From positions 1-64,000 of the forward strand of contig NZ_BBWH01000015.1 in the NCBI RefSeq assembly GCF_001463705.1: a DNA stretch of 64,000 bases, given 5' to 3'. A model generated the notes under the pieces. That model did not search any database. It saw nothing but the letters and a program-made list of their open reading frames with translations, and was not told the DNA's origin. This document shows, in pieces, positions 36,752-46,148 of the stretch. This stretch comes from Aureimonas sp. AU12. GTDB lineage: Bacteria; Pseudomonadota; Alphaproteobacteria; Rhizobiales; Rhizobiaceae. Position 1 is the stretch's first letter; the number at the start of each line of letters is the position of its first letter. The translations under genes were made by a program, and so were the position numbers.

Positions 36752-37789
36752 TCAGAAGTGCAGGTGGACCTTGATGGCGCGCCGCCGGTCGGCTGCCAGC
36801 TCGAACGCCTCGCCGAGACGGCTCATCGGCATCTCGGCCGAGAGCACGGGCGTCACGTCGACAAGATCGGCCACCAGCCATTCGACGGCGGTCTGGAACT
36901 CGGAGGCGAAGCGGAAGGCGCCGACGAAGTCGATCTCGCGGGCCATCAGCTTGTTGGCGGGAACGGGAATGTCGCCGGGCGGCATCATGCCGAGCTGTAC
37001 GACGCGCCCGCCGGGCCGCACCACGTCGAAGAGCGAGGCCAGCGCCTGCGGCGAGCCGGTGGCTTCCAGCGCCACGTCGAAAAAGCCCTTGTCGGCGCCG
37101 AAAGCCGCAAGCTTCTCCGGCGACGTCGCGACGTTGATCGCCTCGTCGACGCCGGCCTGCCGGGCCAGCGCCAGCGGCTCGTCGATGAGATCGGTGATGG
37201 CCACGAAGCTCGCGCCGGCGCGCCGTGCGGCCAGCGCGAGAAGCAGGCCGATCGGCCCCGCGCCCGCGATCAGGACCTTCTTGCCGACGAGATCGCCGGC
37301 GCGCCGGATGCCGTGGATCGCCACCGACAGCGGCTCGGCGAGCGCGGCCCTTGCGAACGGCATGTTGGCGGGCACCACGACGGCCTGGTCCGCCCGGCAG
37401 ACGAGATGCTCCGAAAAGCCACCCTGCACATGAGGATAGATGGCGGCCGAGCCGAAGAAGCGCATGTTGCGGCAGAGGTTGGAGCGCCCTGCCCGGCAAT
37501 AGTCGCAGTGGAGACATGGGCGGCTCGGATTGACCGCGACGCGCTGGCCCACCGCGAGGTTCGAGACGCCCTCGCCAAGGGCTTCGATCTCGCCCGAGAT
37601 TTCGTGGCCGAGAACCAGCGGCTCGCGCAGCGCGAAGTCGCCGACGCGCCCTTTGCCCCAGTAGGACAGATCGGACCCGCAGATGCCGCCGGCGCCGAAG
37701 CGCACCACGACCTCGCCCGGCGCCGGGCGAGGGGTTTCGCGCTCGTCGAGACGCAGGTCCTTGGCGGCGTGGATGACGGCTGCCTTCAT
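36752..37789 (-). CDS. idnD: L-idonate 5-dehydrogenase (zinc-dependent MDR)
   Basis: 345-residue zinc alcohol-dehydrogenase-family enzyme. Catalytic zinc ligands are Cys37 (GGICGSDL) and His62-Glu63 (LGHE). Structural zinc cysteines are 92, 95, 98 and 106 (NPSRPCLHCDYCRAGRSNLC). The NMRFFGSAAIYPHVQGGF segment is characteristic of E. coli IdnD, as is AFRFASEFQTAVEWL. It oxidises L-idonate to 5-keto-D-gluconate, which idnO would reduce to gluconate. The start at 37789 has GGAGAG upstream; an in-frame extension to 37858 would cross the operator. A LacI-type operator is 45 bp upstream. Confidence 0.88.
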   Translation of the reverse strand: MKAAVIHAAKDLRLDERETPRPAPGEVVVRFGAGGICGSDLSYWGKGRVGDFALREPLVLGHEISGEIEALGEGVSNLAVGQRVAVNPSRPCLHCDYCRAGRSNLCRNMRFFGSAAIYPHVQGGFSEHLVCRADQAVVVPANMPFARAALAEPLSVAIHGIRRAGDLVGKKVLIAGAGPIGLLLALAARRAGASFVAITDLIDEPLALARQAGVDEAINVATSPEKLAAFGADKGFFDVALEATGSPQALASLFDVVRPGGRVVQLGMMPPGDIPVPANKLMAREIDFVGAFRFASEFQTAVEWLVADLVDVTPVLSAEMPMSRLGEAFELAADRRRAIKVHLHF

Positions 37790-37833
37790 CGAAACTCTCC
37801 TCGCACCACGACCCATCCGGGAATCAGGCGCCA

Positions 37834-37847
37834 TGATACCGATAACA
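37834..37847. promoter_or_regulatory. LacI-family operator upstream of idnD
   Basis: TGATACCGATAACA, the exact reverse complement of the site at 34297-34310 and one base from that at 42998-43011. It lies 45-58 bp upstream of idnD, in the only AT-rich part of the gap. It probably controls idnD, small protein A, the LacI gene and the beta-hydroxyacid dehydrogenase. Confidence 0.78.
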
Positions 37848-37891
37848 CCATTCGACACTAAAGAGCCCGGACGATCCTCGCAAGCCGTACG

Positions 37892-38806
37892 TCAGCCGGT
37901 CCAGCCGGCGCCGTGGGCATTGACGTAGATCGCGTAGAGCGAGGTCTGCGCGGTGATGTAGAGGCGGTTGCGCCGGGGCCCGCCGAAGCAGAGATTCGCA
38001 ACCATTTCGGGGATCGGGATCGAGCCGATATGGGTGCCGTCCGGCGCGTAGACGCAGACCGCGTTGGCGTTCGAGGCCCAGACGTTGCCCTCGCGGTCGC
38101 AGCGGAACCCGTCGAAGAAGCCGTTCGGCGAGCGCGCGAAGGTCCGCCCCTCGCCCGGCCGCCCGTCGGCGCCGATTGGATAGACCCGGATCACGGGATC
38201 GTGGCTCTCGTCATGGGTCTTGCCGGTGTCGGAGACGTAGAGAAGGCGCTCGTCCGGCGAGAAGCAGAGCCCGTTCGGCCGCAGCATGTCGGTGACCACC
38301 GCCGTCAGCGCACCGCTTTCGGGATCCAGACGGTAGACGTCGCAGGAGGCGAGCTCCGGCGTGGCCTGATGGCCCTCATAGTGCGAGTCGATGCCGTAGG
38401 TCGGGTCGGTGAACCAGATCGAGCCATCGGAATGCGCGACGACGTCGTTGGGCGAGTTCAGGCGCTTGTCGCCGACATGCGAGACGAGGGCGCGCCAGAC
38501 GCCGTCATGGTCGAGGCGGGAGATCTGCCGTCCGCCGTGCTCGCAGGCGATGACGCGGCCTTGCGCGTCCAGCGTATGGCCGTTGTGGAAGCCGCATGGG
38601 GCTTCGAAGACGCCGACCGAACCGTCGCACTCGTCGAGGCGCATCACCCGGTCGTTCGGGATGTCGGACCAGAGCAGCGACTTGGCGGCCGGCATGTAGA
38701 CGGGGCCCTCCACCCAGCGACCGCCGGTCCAGAGCGTGTCGAGCCGGGCATGGCCGATCATGAGGCGGGAAAAACGCGGGTCATGGACGATGAAGGGGGC
38801 GGACAT
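37892..38806 (-). CDS. SMP-30/gluconolactonase family protein
   Basis: 304-residue cytoplasmic beta-propeller lactonase. Metal-site motifs are GGRWVEGPVY with Glu33, RLNSPNDVVAHSDGSIWFTDPTYGI, and FFDGFRCDREGNVW with the conserved Asp. It is a paralogue of the lactonase at 13633-14535, sharing WSDIPNDR, NSPND and ANLCFGGPxRNRL. It would open an aldonolactone to the acid that IdnD/IdnO handle. It is last in the CUT2 operon. Confidence 0.9.
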   Translation of the reverse strand: MSAPFIVHDPRFSRLMIGHARLDTLWTGGRWVEGPVYMPAAKSLLWSDIPNDRVMRLDECDGSVGVFEAPCGFHNGHTLDAQGRVIACEHGGRQISRLDHDGVWRALVSHVGDKRLNSPNDVVAHSDGSIWFTDPTYGIDSHYEGHQATPELASCDVYRLDPESGALTAVVTDMLRPNGLCFSPDERLLYVSDTGKTHDESHDPVIRVYPIGADGRPGEGRTFARSPNGFFDGFRCDREGNVWASNANAVCVYAPDGTHIGSIPIPEMVANLCFGGPRRNRLYITAQTSLYAIYVNAHGAGWTG

Positions 38807-38812
38807 GGCGGC

Positions 38813-39151
38813 TCAATCCGTCGGCAGGGCGTAATCGTCGGCGCGAAACACGGTGTGGAAGATGTCGCCCTCGTACATTTCCAGAAGCCCCTTGGTTACC
38901 TCGCGCGACCGGGTGCGCATATCGGAGGCGAGCGCGTCCTCGATCGCGGCCTTCGAGGGGTAGCGGACCTGCAGAACCATCTCGAAATGGGGATCCTCGA
39001 CGTCGGCCTCCTCCTGGCGGAGCACCCGCACCTCCTCGGCGCCGGGAAACCTCGTCCAGAGCGGCACGAGCTTTTCGCGAACATAGGCCGTGAACTCGGC
39101 CTCGCGGCCCGGCTTGGCGCGGCCGCGGAAGAAGGCGCAGCGGATATACAT
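38813..39151 (-). CDS. Small ferredoxin-fold-like (EthD/Dabb-type) protein B
   Basis: 112-residue cytoplasmic protein: MYIRCAFFRGRAKPGREAEF, REKLVPLWTRFPGAEEVRVL, and PHFEMVLQVRYPSKAAIEDAL. It is clearly related to protein A at 36388-36708 in the positions of the F-x-G-R-x-x-x-G-R-E-x-E-F start and L-x-P-x-W-x-R-x-P-G-A core. It lies between the CUT2 binding-protein gene and the lactonase. The start at 39151 is chosen by alignment with its paralogue; an upstream in-frame start at 39199 would run through the hairpin. Function unknown. Confidence 0.75.
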   Translation of the reverse strand: MYIRCAFFRGRAKPGREAEFTAYVREKLVPLWTRFPGAEEVRVLRQEEADVEDPHFEMVLQVRYPSKAAIEDALASDMRTRSREVTKGLLEMYEGDIFHTVFRADDYALPTD

Positions 39152-39185
39152 GGGCGGCGATCCGATCTGGAGACAGGGAAGACGA

Positions 39186-39210
39186 GGCCGGCGGCGCATC
39201 GCCGTCGGCC
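39186..39210 (-). other. Intra-operon stem-loop after binding-protein gene
   Basis: 11-bp stem (GGCCGACGGCG against CGCCGCCGGCC, one mismatch) with a 3-nt loop, 16 bp after the binding-protein stop. No T run. Same placement as the hairpins after the three other binding-protein genes. Confidence 0.55.
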
Positions 39211-39226
39211 GATTGCGGGGCGTCGG

Positions 39227-40333
39227 TTACTTGCCCCAGATCTTGCGATAGGCGTCGCGATACCCGTTGTCGGGATCGAAGACGTTCTTCGGCCCGCCGT
39301 CGAACTCGACATTGTCGGCGGTGACGAGATGGACGCTCGGAACGTAGCCCGACCAGGGCTGCTTGGAGAACGCGCGATTCAGCTCGTCGATGACCTGCCA
39401 GCCCTGCATGGCCAGTGGCTCCGGCACGGTGGCGGCCTGGAAATCCTTGGCTCGGATGCGCTGGAAGGCCGATTCGGAGCCGTCACCGGCCGAGATGTTC
39501 TGCGGTGCGCTGGCCGAATCGAGACCGGCCGCCGAGAGCGCGGGCGGCATGAAGTCGTAGTAGAGGTCGTTGATCGCCAGGGAATGCGTCCAGGCCGATC
39601 CGTTGTTCTGGAGGAGCGTCGTCGTCAGCTGCGGAACGCGGGTCGAGACGTCGGCGAGCGGGGTGTCCTGGAAGTCGAGCACCTTGCAGCCCGCGCATTT
39701 CTTGATGACTTCCTCCATCGCCCGGCCCTTGGCGATCGCCATGGCGTAGGTGGAGTCGGCGAAGATCACGACGCCGGCCTTGCCATCGGAATCGGCGATC
39801 GCCTTCATCGCGGCGACGCGGGCGACCTCCATCGAGTCGGTGTTGACGTTGGCGAAGACCGGCGTTCCCGCCTGCGGTCCCGGCACCGGACCGGTGTGCC
39901 AGCCGACGATGGTGATGCCCTCGGCCGCCGCGCCCTCGAGCGCCGCCTTCTGCTCGACGGCGTCGGAGCCGCTGACGACGATCGCGTCGGGCTTCAGGGC
40001 GATGGCCTGCGACAGGGCGGTCGCCTGTCCGGATACGGTGCCCTGCCCGTCGATCTCGCGATAGTCCCAGCCGATGACGCCGGCCGCTTCCTTGACGCCG
40101 GTGGCGACGCCGAGAATGCCGCCGTTGCGCATGTCGCCGGCAACATAGACGATCGACTTGGCGCCGACCGCCTTCGGGCCGGTGGTGGGGCCCTCCCATT
40201 TGTCGGCGCGGCTCGTCGCCTTGGCGACGACGGCCTTGGCCTCGTCGACGAGGGCGTCGGCCCGCGCCGCGGACAGACCCGTACCGAGCAGCGCGAGGCT
40301 TGCGGCGGTCATCAGGAGCGTTCGTTTCAGCAT
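39227..40333 (-). CDS. CUT2 sugar ABC transporter substrate-binding protein (LacI-regulated)
   Basis: 368-residue periplasmic ribose-type binding protein. The signal peptide is residues 1-25 (cleavage near AARA-DA). The mature domain has AKSIVYVAGDMRNGGILGV, KPDAIVVSGSDAVEQKAAL, GITIVGWHTGPVPGP and GYVPSVHLVTADNVEFDGG. It is longer than RbsB and unlike the binding protein at 9111. Position in the operator-controlled operon suggests a sugar acid or its parent sugar or lactone as ligand, possibly idonate or a ketogluconate. Confidence 0.9.
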   Translation of the reverse strand: MLKRTLLMTAASLALLGTGLSAARADALVDEAKAVVAKATSRADKWEGPTTGPKAVGAKSIVYVAGDMRNGGILGVATGVKEAAGVIGWDYREIDGQGTVSGQATALSQAIALKPDAIVVSGSDAVEQKAALEGAAAEGITIVGWHTGPVPGPQAGTPVFANVNTDSMEVARVAAMKAIADSDGKAGVVIFADSTYAMAIAKGRAMEEVIKKCAGCKVLDFQDTPLADVSTRVPQLTTTLLQNNGSAWTHSLAINDLYYDFMPPALSAAGLDSASAPQNISAGDGSESAFQRIRAKDFQAATVPEPLAMQGWQVIDELNRAFSKQPWSGYVPSVHLVTADNVEFDGGPKNVFDPDNGYRDAYRKIWGK

Positions 40334-40360
40334 GCCGTGGTTCCTCCGGTTGGGACGGGT

Positions 40361-41404
40361 TCAGGCGCCCGTCTTGGGTGCGGCCGCCGCGCTCGCGCCG
40401 CGACGGCGCTGGGCGTAGGCGGCGATGCCGATCGCGACGAGCAGCGTCGCGCCGTTGAAGAGGGGCTCCACGAAGAAGGAGCCGCCGAACTGCTGGATGC
40501 CGGAAATGCCGACCGCGAGGATCACGACGCCGATCACCGTGCCCCAGACGTTGACCCGGCCCGGCTTGATCGTGGTCGAGCCGAGAAAGGCGCCCACCAG
40601 CGCGGGCAGGAGATATTCGAGACCGACGCTCGCCTGCCCGATGCGCAGCTTCGAGGCGAGCAGCACGCCGGTGAGCGCCGTCAGCAGGCCGGAAGCGACG
40701 AAGGTGGCGATGGTGAAGCGGCGCACGGGAATGCCGTTCAGCGCCGCCGCCTTCGGGTTCGAGCCGATGGCGTAGAGGTAGCGGCCGACCGGGGTGTATT
40801 CGAGGACGATCCACAAGACGAAGGCCAGCGCCAGAACGTAGAAGCCGCCGATCGGAAGCCCGAGGATCGTGGTGCCGTTGAGGGCGAGGAACCCCGGCGG
40901 CAGCGGTGCCACGACCTGCCGGCCGCCCGTGTACCAGAGCGCGAGGGCATAGAGGATCGTGCCGGTGCCGAGCGTGGCGATGAAGCTGTCGATCTGCGCC
41001 ACCTCGACGAGGAGGCCGTTGAGGAAGCCGACGAACGCACCGAGCAGGAGCACGATCAGCACCGCCACCGGCCAGGGAATGCCGAAGGCCGTCTGCAGCG
41101 AGATCGCCAGGATGTGCCAGAGCACGATGCCGTAGCCCACCGTCAGGTCGATTTTGCCGGCCGTCATCGGCAGCATGGCGGCGAGCGCCAGCAGCGCGAT
41201 GATCGACTTGTCGGAGACGATCGAGCGCAGGTTCAGCATCGTCGGGAAGGTGCGCGGAAGCAGGATGGCAAAGAGGCAGATCAGCGCCAGCGTCAGGATC
41301 GGCAGGCCGTAGACCGGCAGCAGCCGCAGCGCCGCCTGGCCTCGGGACAGGCCGCGCAGGTCCGAGCGCGTCGGCTCCAGCGCGGTCGACTTGATCGAGT
41401 TCAT
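40361..41404 (-). CDS. CUT2 sugar ABC transporter permease (LacI-regulated)
   Basis: 347-residue inner-membrane permease with about 8-10 helices. Family motifs are MLPMTAGKIDLTVGYGIVLW, PVGRYLYAIGSNPKAAALNGI and LLPALVGAFLGSTTIKPGRVNVWGTV near the end. The start at 41404 has GGGAGG 6 nt upstream; an in-frame start at 41443 is less likely. Only one permease is present, so it probably forms a homodimer. It lies 56 bp after the ATPase and 27 bp before the binding protein. Confidence 0.9.
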   Translation of the reverse strand: MNSIKSTALEPTRSDLRGLSRGQAALRLLPVYGLPILTLALICLFAILLPRTFPTMLNLRSIVSDKSIIALLALAAMLPMTAGKIDLTVGYGIVLWHILAISLQTAFGIPWPVAVLIVLLLGAFVGFLNGLLVEVAQIDSFIATLGTGTILYALALWYTGGRQVVAPLPPGFLALNGTTILGLPIGGFYVLALAFVLWIVLEYTPVGRYLYAIGSNPKAAALNGIPVRRFTIATFVASGLLTALTGVLLASKLRIGQASVGLEYLLPALVGAFLGSTTIKPGRVNVWGTVIGVVILAVGISGIQQFGGSFFVEPLFNGATLLVAIGIAAYAQRRRGASAAAAPKTGA

Positions 41405-41460
41405 GAAGGCCCTCCCAGACCGTTGCCCATCTCGGGCCTTCAAACCTGTCTAACGTCCCG

Positions 41461-42966
<1,506 letters not shown>

Positions 42967-42997
42967 AGAAGCCTCCCGACACCTGCTGATTGTGAGA

Positions 42998-43011
42998 TGG
43001 TATCGGTATCA
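42998..43011. promoter_or_regulatory. LacI-family operator upstream of the CUT2 operon
   Basis: TGGTATCGGTATCA, matching the symmetric form TGnTAnCGnTAnCA and 13 of 14 bases of the sites at 34297 and 37834. It lies 32-45 bp upstream of the ATPase GTG, so it should overlap the core promoter. Confidence 0.78.
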
Positions 43012-43133
43012 TCACGGCGCGTCAAATGCGCGACCACTCATTTTGGAAGGGTCGTCACGCGGCAGGCTTGCAGGTTTTCCATCGCGACGCGAGGGGACGG
43101 GCGACATGAACCCTCGGGTTTCCGCCGGGCGCG

Positions 43134-44084
43134 TCAGTGGATGCGATGGTCCAGCGTTCGGCGAAGCTCCAGCTCGGGAAATTTCGCGTCGATCTGACGC
43201 AGCTCCGTCGCGACTTCCGAAGCGATCCAGTCGCGCACCGCCGCGACCGCGGGGCGCAGCGGCCGGGCACGCGAGCGCACGAGCTGGCAGGGCCGGCCGG
43301 TCACCATGATGCGCGAGGTGGCGGGCACGAGCGCGTCGACGCAGAGCCAGTGGGCGACGACGCTGAGCCAGCCGAGCGCCACCCCCTGCCCGAGCAGCGC
43401 CGCCTGCACCACGATCGCGTAGTCCGAGAAGGCCAGCGAGTGCGAGGGCGGGCGCTCGGAGGGAAACGAGAAGAGGCCCGACCAGTCCGGCTGCGCCTTG
43501 CTGAGGTTGATGATCGTCTCGACATCGGGCTGGAACCCTTCCGAGGAGGGCGAGCGGCGATAGCCGGGACTGCAGATCGGCAGCAGGATCTCGGGCGCGA
43601 GGTCGGTCACGTCGTGGCCCTCGGTGAAGCCGCCGAAGCGCATGCCGAGATCGACGTCGTCCACCGGCCCACCGAGCGGCCCCGGCAGGAGCTGGAAGCG
43701 CAGGTCCACCGTCGGCAGGTCGGCCTGGAACCGCTGAAGGCGCGGCATCAGCCAATGCGTCGTGAAGGCGGTGGAGACCGAGAGCGTCACGCTTTCGGAG
43801 CCCGAGCGCCGCGCCTCGATCGCCAGGAGCGCCTGCTCGATCCCGGCGAAGCTCTTGGCGATGCCCTCGAAGAGGATGGCCCCGTCGTCGGTCAGCCGGT
43901 TGCCGGTGGGCAGGCGGTGGATCAGCCGGACGCCGAGATGCTCCTCCAGCCGCGCGATCATGCGGCTGACGGCGGGCGGCGTCACGCTCAGCTCCTTTGC
44001 GGCCTGCGCGAAATTGCCGAGGCGCGCGGCCGTCTCGAAGGCGAAGAGGGCATTCATCGAGGGAACGAGGCGTCGCAGCGTCAT
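43134..44084 (-). CDS. LysR-family transcriptional regulator
   Basis: 316-residue LysR regulator. The winged HTH is at about 12-60 (FAFETAARLGNFAQAAKELSVTPPAVSRMIARLEEHLGVRLI), and the effector domain at about 95-300 (VTLSVSTAFTTHWLMPRLQRF), of the GcvA-like group. It is divergent from the PotA-like gene and likely controls that transporter/oxidase cluster. The ATG at 44084 is chosen because the family begins close to this point. ATGs at 44102 and beyond would place the T-N11-A dyad inside the gene. No good Shine-Dalgarno is visible. Confidence 0.88.
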   Translation of the reverse strand: MTLRRLVPSMNALFAFETAARLGNFAQAAKELSVTPPAVSRMIARLEEHLGVRLIHRLPTGNRLTDDGAILFEGIAKSFAGIEQALLAIEARRSGSESVTLSVSTAFTTHWLMPRLQRFQADLPTVDLRFQLLPGPLGGPVDDVDLGMRFGGFTEGHDVTDLAPEILLPICSPGYRRSPSSEGFQPDVETIINLSKAQPDWSGLFSFPSERPPSHSLAFSDYAIVVQAALLGQGVALGWLSVVAHWLCVDALVPATSRIMVTGRPCQLVRSRARPLRPAVAAVRDWIASEVATELRQIDAKFPELELRRTLDHRIH

Positions 44085-44097
44085 TACACGATGTAAT
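44083..44097. promoter_or_regulatory. LysR-type box ATTAC-N5-GTAAT
   Basis: ATTACACGATGTAAT, a perfect T-N11-A dyad with 6-bp arms (ATTACA/TGTAAT). It overlaps the first bases of the proposed LysR start codon and faces the divergent transporter operon. The position suits autorepression by the LysR protein. Confidence 0.55.
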
Positions 44098-44295
44098 GCC
44101 ATGCGGCACAATTTTGCAATTGCGGAACTGCCGTTGATTTGGTCAACTTCTCTCAAGGGATCGCAAGCAATTCATTTTGCTGATCTTTCCCAAACGATGC
44201 TGCGCTCCGACCGCCTCGTCATGGTGCCTTGCAGCAAAACCCATGCGGCAGAGCGAAAACCTGCCGTCATGCGCGATCCGGGGGAATGGCTGGGA

Positions 44296-45378
44296 ATGCA
44301 GATGCGCGAGAAGGTCGGGGTCGAGATCGCCGGGGCGACGAAGCGCTACGGGAAGTACGACGTCCTCTCCGATGTCTCGCTTTCCGTCGCGCCCGGCGAG
44401 TTCGTCTCGCTGCTCGGCCCGTCGGGTTCCGGCAAGTCGACGCTTCTCGGCATTCTCGGCGGGTTCGTCGCGCCGACCGCCGGCTCGGTGCATATCGGCG
44501 GACAGGACGTCACCTTCGCGCCGCCGCACAAGCGCGACATCGGCGTCGTCTTTCAGAACTACGCGCTCTTCCCGCATCTGACGGTGGGCGAGAACGTCGC
44601 CTTTCCACTGCGCGCCCGGCGCCAGCCGAAGGCCGACTGGCCGGCGAAGGTGCGCGACGCGCTGGCGATGGTGGAACTCTCCGGCTACGAGGACCGGCGC
44701 ATCTCCGCCATGTCCGGCGGCCAGCGCCAGCGCGTGGCTCTGGCCCGCGCCATCGTCTTCGAGCCCCGCCTCATTCTCATGGACGAGCCGCTCTCGGCGC
44801 TCGACAAGCAGCTGCGCGAGACGATGCAGATCGAGCTGCGCGAACTCCACGAGAAGCTCGGCTCCACCACGATTTACGTGACGCACGACCAGCGCGAGGC
44901 GCTGACGATGAGCGACCGCGTTGCGATCCTGAAAGACGGACGCCTCGTGCAGATCGACGCGCCGCAGCGCCTGCACGATCACCCGGCCGACGCCTTCGTC
45001 GCCGGCTTCATCGGCGAGGCGACGCTGATCCCCGCCACCCGCATCGACGCATCGAGCGTCGAAGTCGCCGGCGCCGTGATCCGCACCGCGCGGGCTATCC
45101 CCCAGACGGGCACCATCCTTCTCGCCGTCCACACCGAGAAGCTGCTCGTCGACGACGGGTCGCGGGCGGATGCCAACCGGCTCCACGGCACGGTGAGAAG
45201 CGTCGTCTACCAGGGCGAGAGCCTGCGCGTCCTCGTCGATCTCGGCGGCGGCCATGTCGTGAGCCTGCGCCAGCCCAGCCACCATCACGGCCGCGCCGCG
45301 ATCCCCGAACCCGGCCGCCCCATCGCCCTCACCCTTCATCCCGAGGACGCGATCGTCGTCCCCGAGGCCCGCGCCTGA
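44296..45378 (+). CDS. Spermidine/putrescine-type ABC transporter ATP-binding protein (PotA-like)
   Basis: 360-residue cytoplasmic ATPase. Walker A is GPSGSGKST at 41-49, with Q-loop VFQNYALFPHLTV, signature AMSGGQRQRVALARA, Walker B LILMDEPLSALDKQLR and H-loop VTHDQREA. The C-terminal TOBE-type domain (about 280-360) is usual for PotA. The start is uncertain: ATGs at 44197, 44269, 44296 and 44302 are in frame, and 44296 is chosen because the family begins near KVGVEIAGATKRYGKYDVL. It is first gene of a seven-gene operon that resumes with the binding protein after two enzyme genes. Confidence 0.88.
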   Translation: MQMREKVGVEIAGATKRYGKYDVLSDVSLSVAPGEFVSLLGPSGSGKSTLLGILGGFVAPTAGSVHIGGQDVTFAPPHKRDIGVVFQNYALFPHLTVGENVAFPLRARRQPKADWPAKVRDALAMVELSGYEDRRISAMSGGQRQRVALARAIVFEPRLILMDEPLSALDKQLRETMQIELRELHEKLGSTTIYVTHDQREALTMSDRVAILKDGRLVQIDAPQRLHDHPADAFVAGFIGEATLIPATRIDASSVEVAGAVIRTARAIPQTGTILLAVHTEKLLVDDGSRADANRLHGTVRSVVYQGESLRVLVDLGGGHVVSLRQPSHHHGRAAIPEPGRPIALTLHPEDAIVVPEARA

Positions 45379-45417
45379 CGGCGCCGTCATCCTCACGTGC
45401 AGAAAGGCTCGATCCCC

Positions 45418-46146
45418 ATGGCATTCGAACGGTTCAAGGTTCTCACCTTCGACGTCGTCGGCACCCTCATCGATTTCGAGAAGGGCGTCCTCGACAGCGT
45501 GCGACAACTCAACCCGGACGCCGGCACGGCCCTTTCCGACGACGACATCTTCAAGCCCTACGTCGAAGGGCGCGACCTCTTCCCCGGCCGCTCCAGCCAG
45601 GCGATGGCGGATGTCTACCGGCATCTGGCGGGCAAGCTCGGCCTCGACGCGCGCGACGAGGTGGCCGCCGCCTTTCAGGCCCGCATCCTCCAGCATCCGG
45701 CCTTTCCCGACGCGATCGAGGCGCTGAAGCGCCTGCGCACCCGCTTCCGGCTGGTGGCGATGACCAATGCCGACCGCATGACCTATACGAGCTACGCCCA
45801 CACGCTCGACAACCCGTTCCACGACAGCGTGACGGCCGACGAGACCGGAGTGGCCAAGCCCAACGCCCGCTTCTTCTCGTTCAACGAGGGGCGCCAATCG
45901 GCCTTCGGCTACAAGAAGGAGGAGATCCTCCACGTCGCGCAGAGCCAGCACCACGACATCGGCGTCGCCCGCGAGCTCGGCTACACCGTCTGCTGGATCG
46001 AGCGCCGGCAGGGACAGGTCGGCTTCGGCGGCTCGCCCGATCCCAAGACCGTGACGAAGCCGGACTTCCACTTCGCGACGCTGGCGCAGCTCGCCGACGC
46101 CGTCGAGGCCGATGCCGTCGGCGCCTTCGCCCGCCGGGCGGCCTGA
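45418..46146 (+). CDS. HAD hydrolase (haloacid dehalogenase type II-like)
   Basis: 242-residue HAD-superfamily hydrolase. The nucleophile is Asp12 in LTFDVVGTLIDFEKG; note the usual second Asp (DxD) is replaced by Val, as in 2-haloacid dehalogenases. Motif II is RLVAMTNADRMTY, with Lys in ETGVAKPNARFF and motif IV-like QSQHHDIGVARELGY. The family dechlorinates 2-haloacids or hydrolyses phosphoesters. In this operon it may detoxify or cleave a side product of amine oxidation. It ends 2 bp before the oxidase gene. Confidence 0.85.
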   Translation: MAFERFKVLTFDVVGTLIDFEKGVLDSVRQLNPDAGTALSDDDIFKPYVEGRDLFPGRSSQAMADVYRHLAGKLGLDARDEVAAAFQARILQHPAFPDAIEALKRLRTRFRLVAMTNADRMTYTSYAHTLDNPFHDSVTADETGVAKPNARFFSFNEGRQSAFGYKKEEILHVAQSQHHDIGVARELGYTVCWIERRQGQVGFGGSPDPKTVTKPDFHFATLAQLADAVEADAVGAFARRAA

Positions 46147-46148
46147 CG

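Noticed and set aside
43109-43120. AACCC-TC-GGGTT hairpin after the LysR gene
   Set aside because: A 5-bp stem with a 2-nt loop is sterically poor and not followed by T residues.
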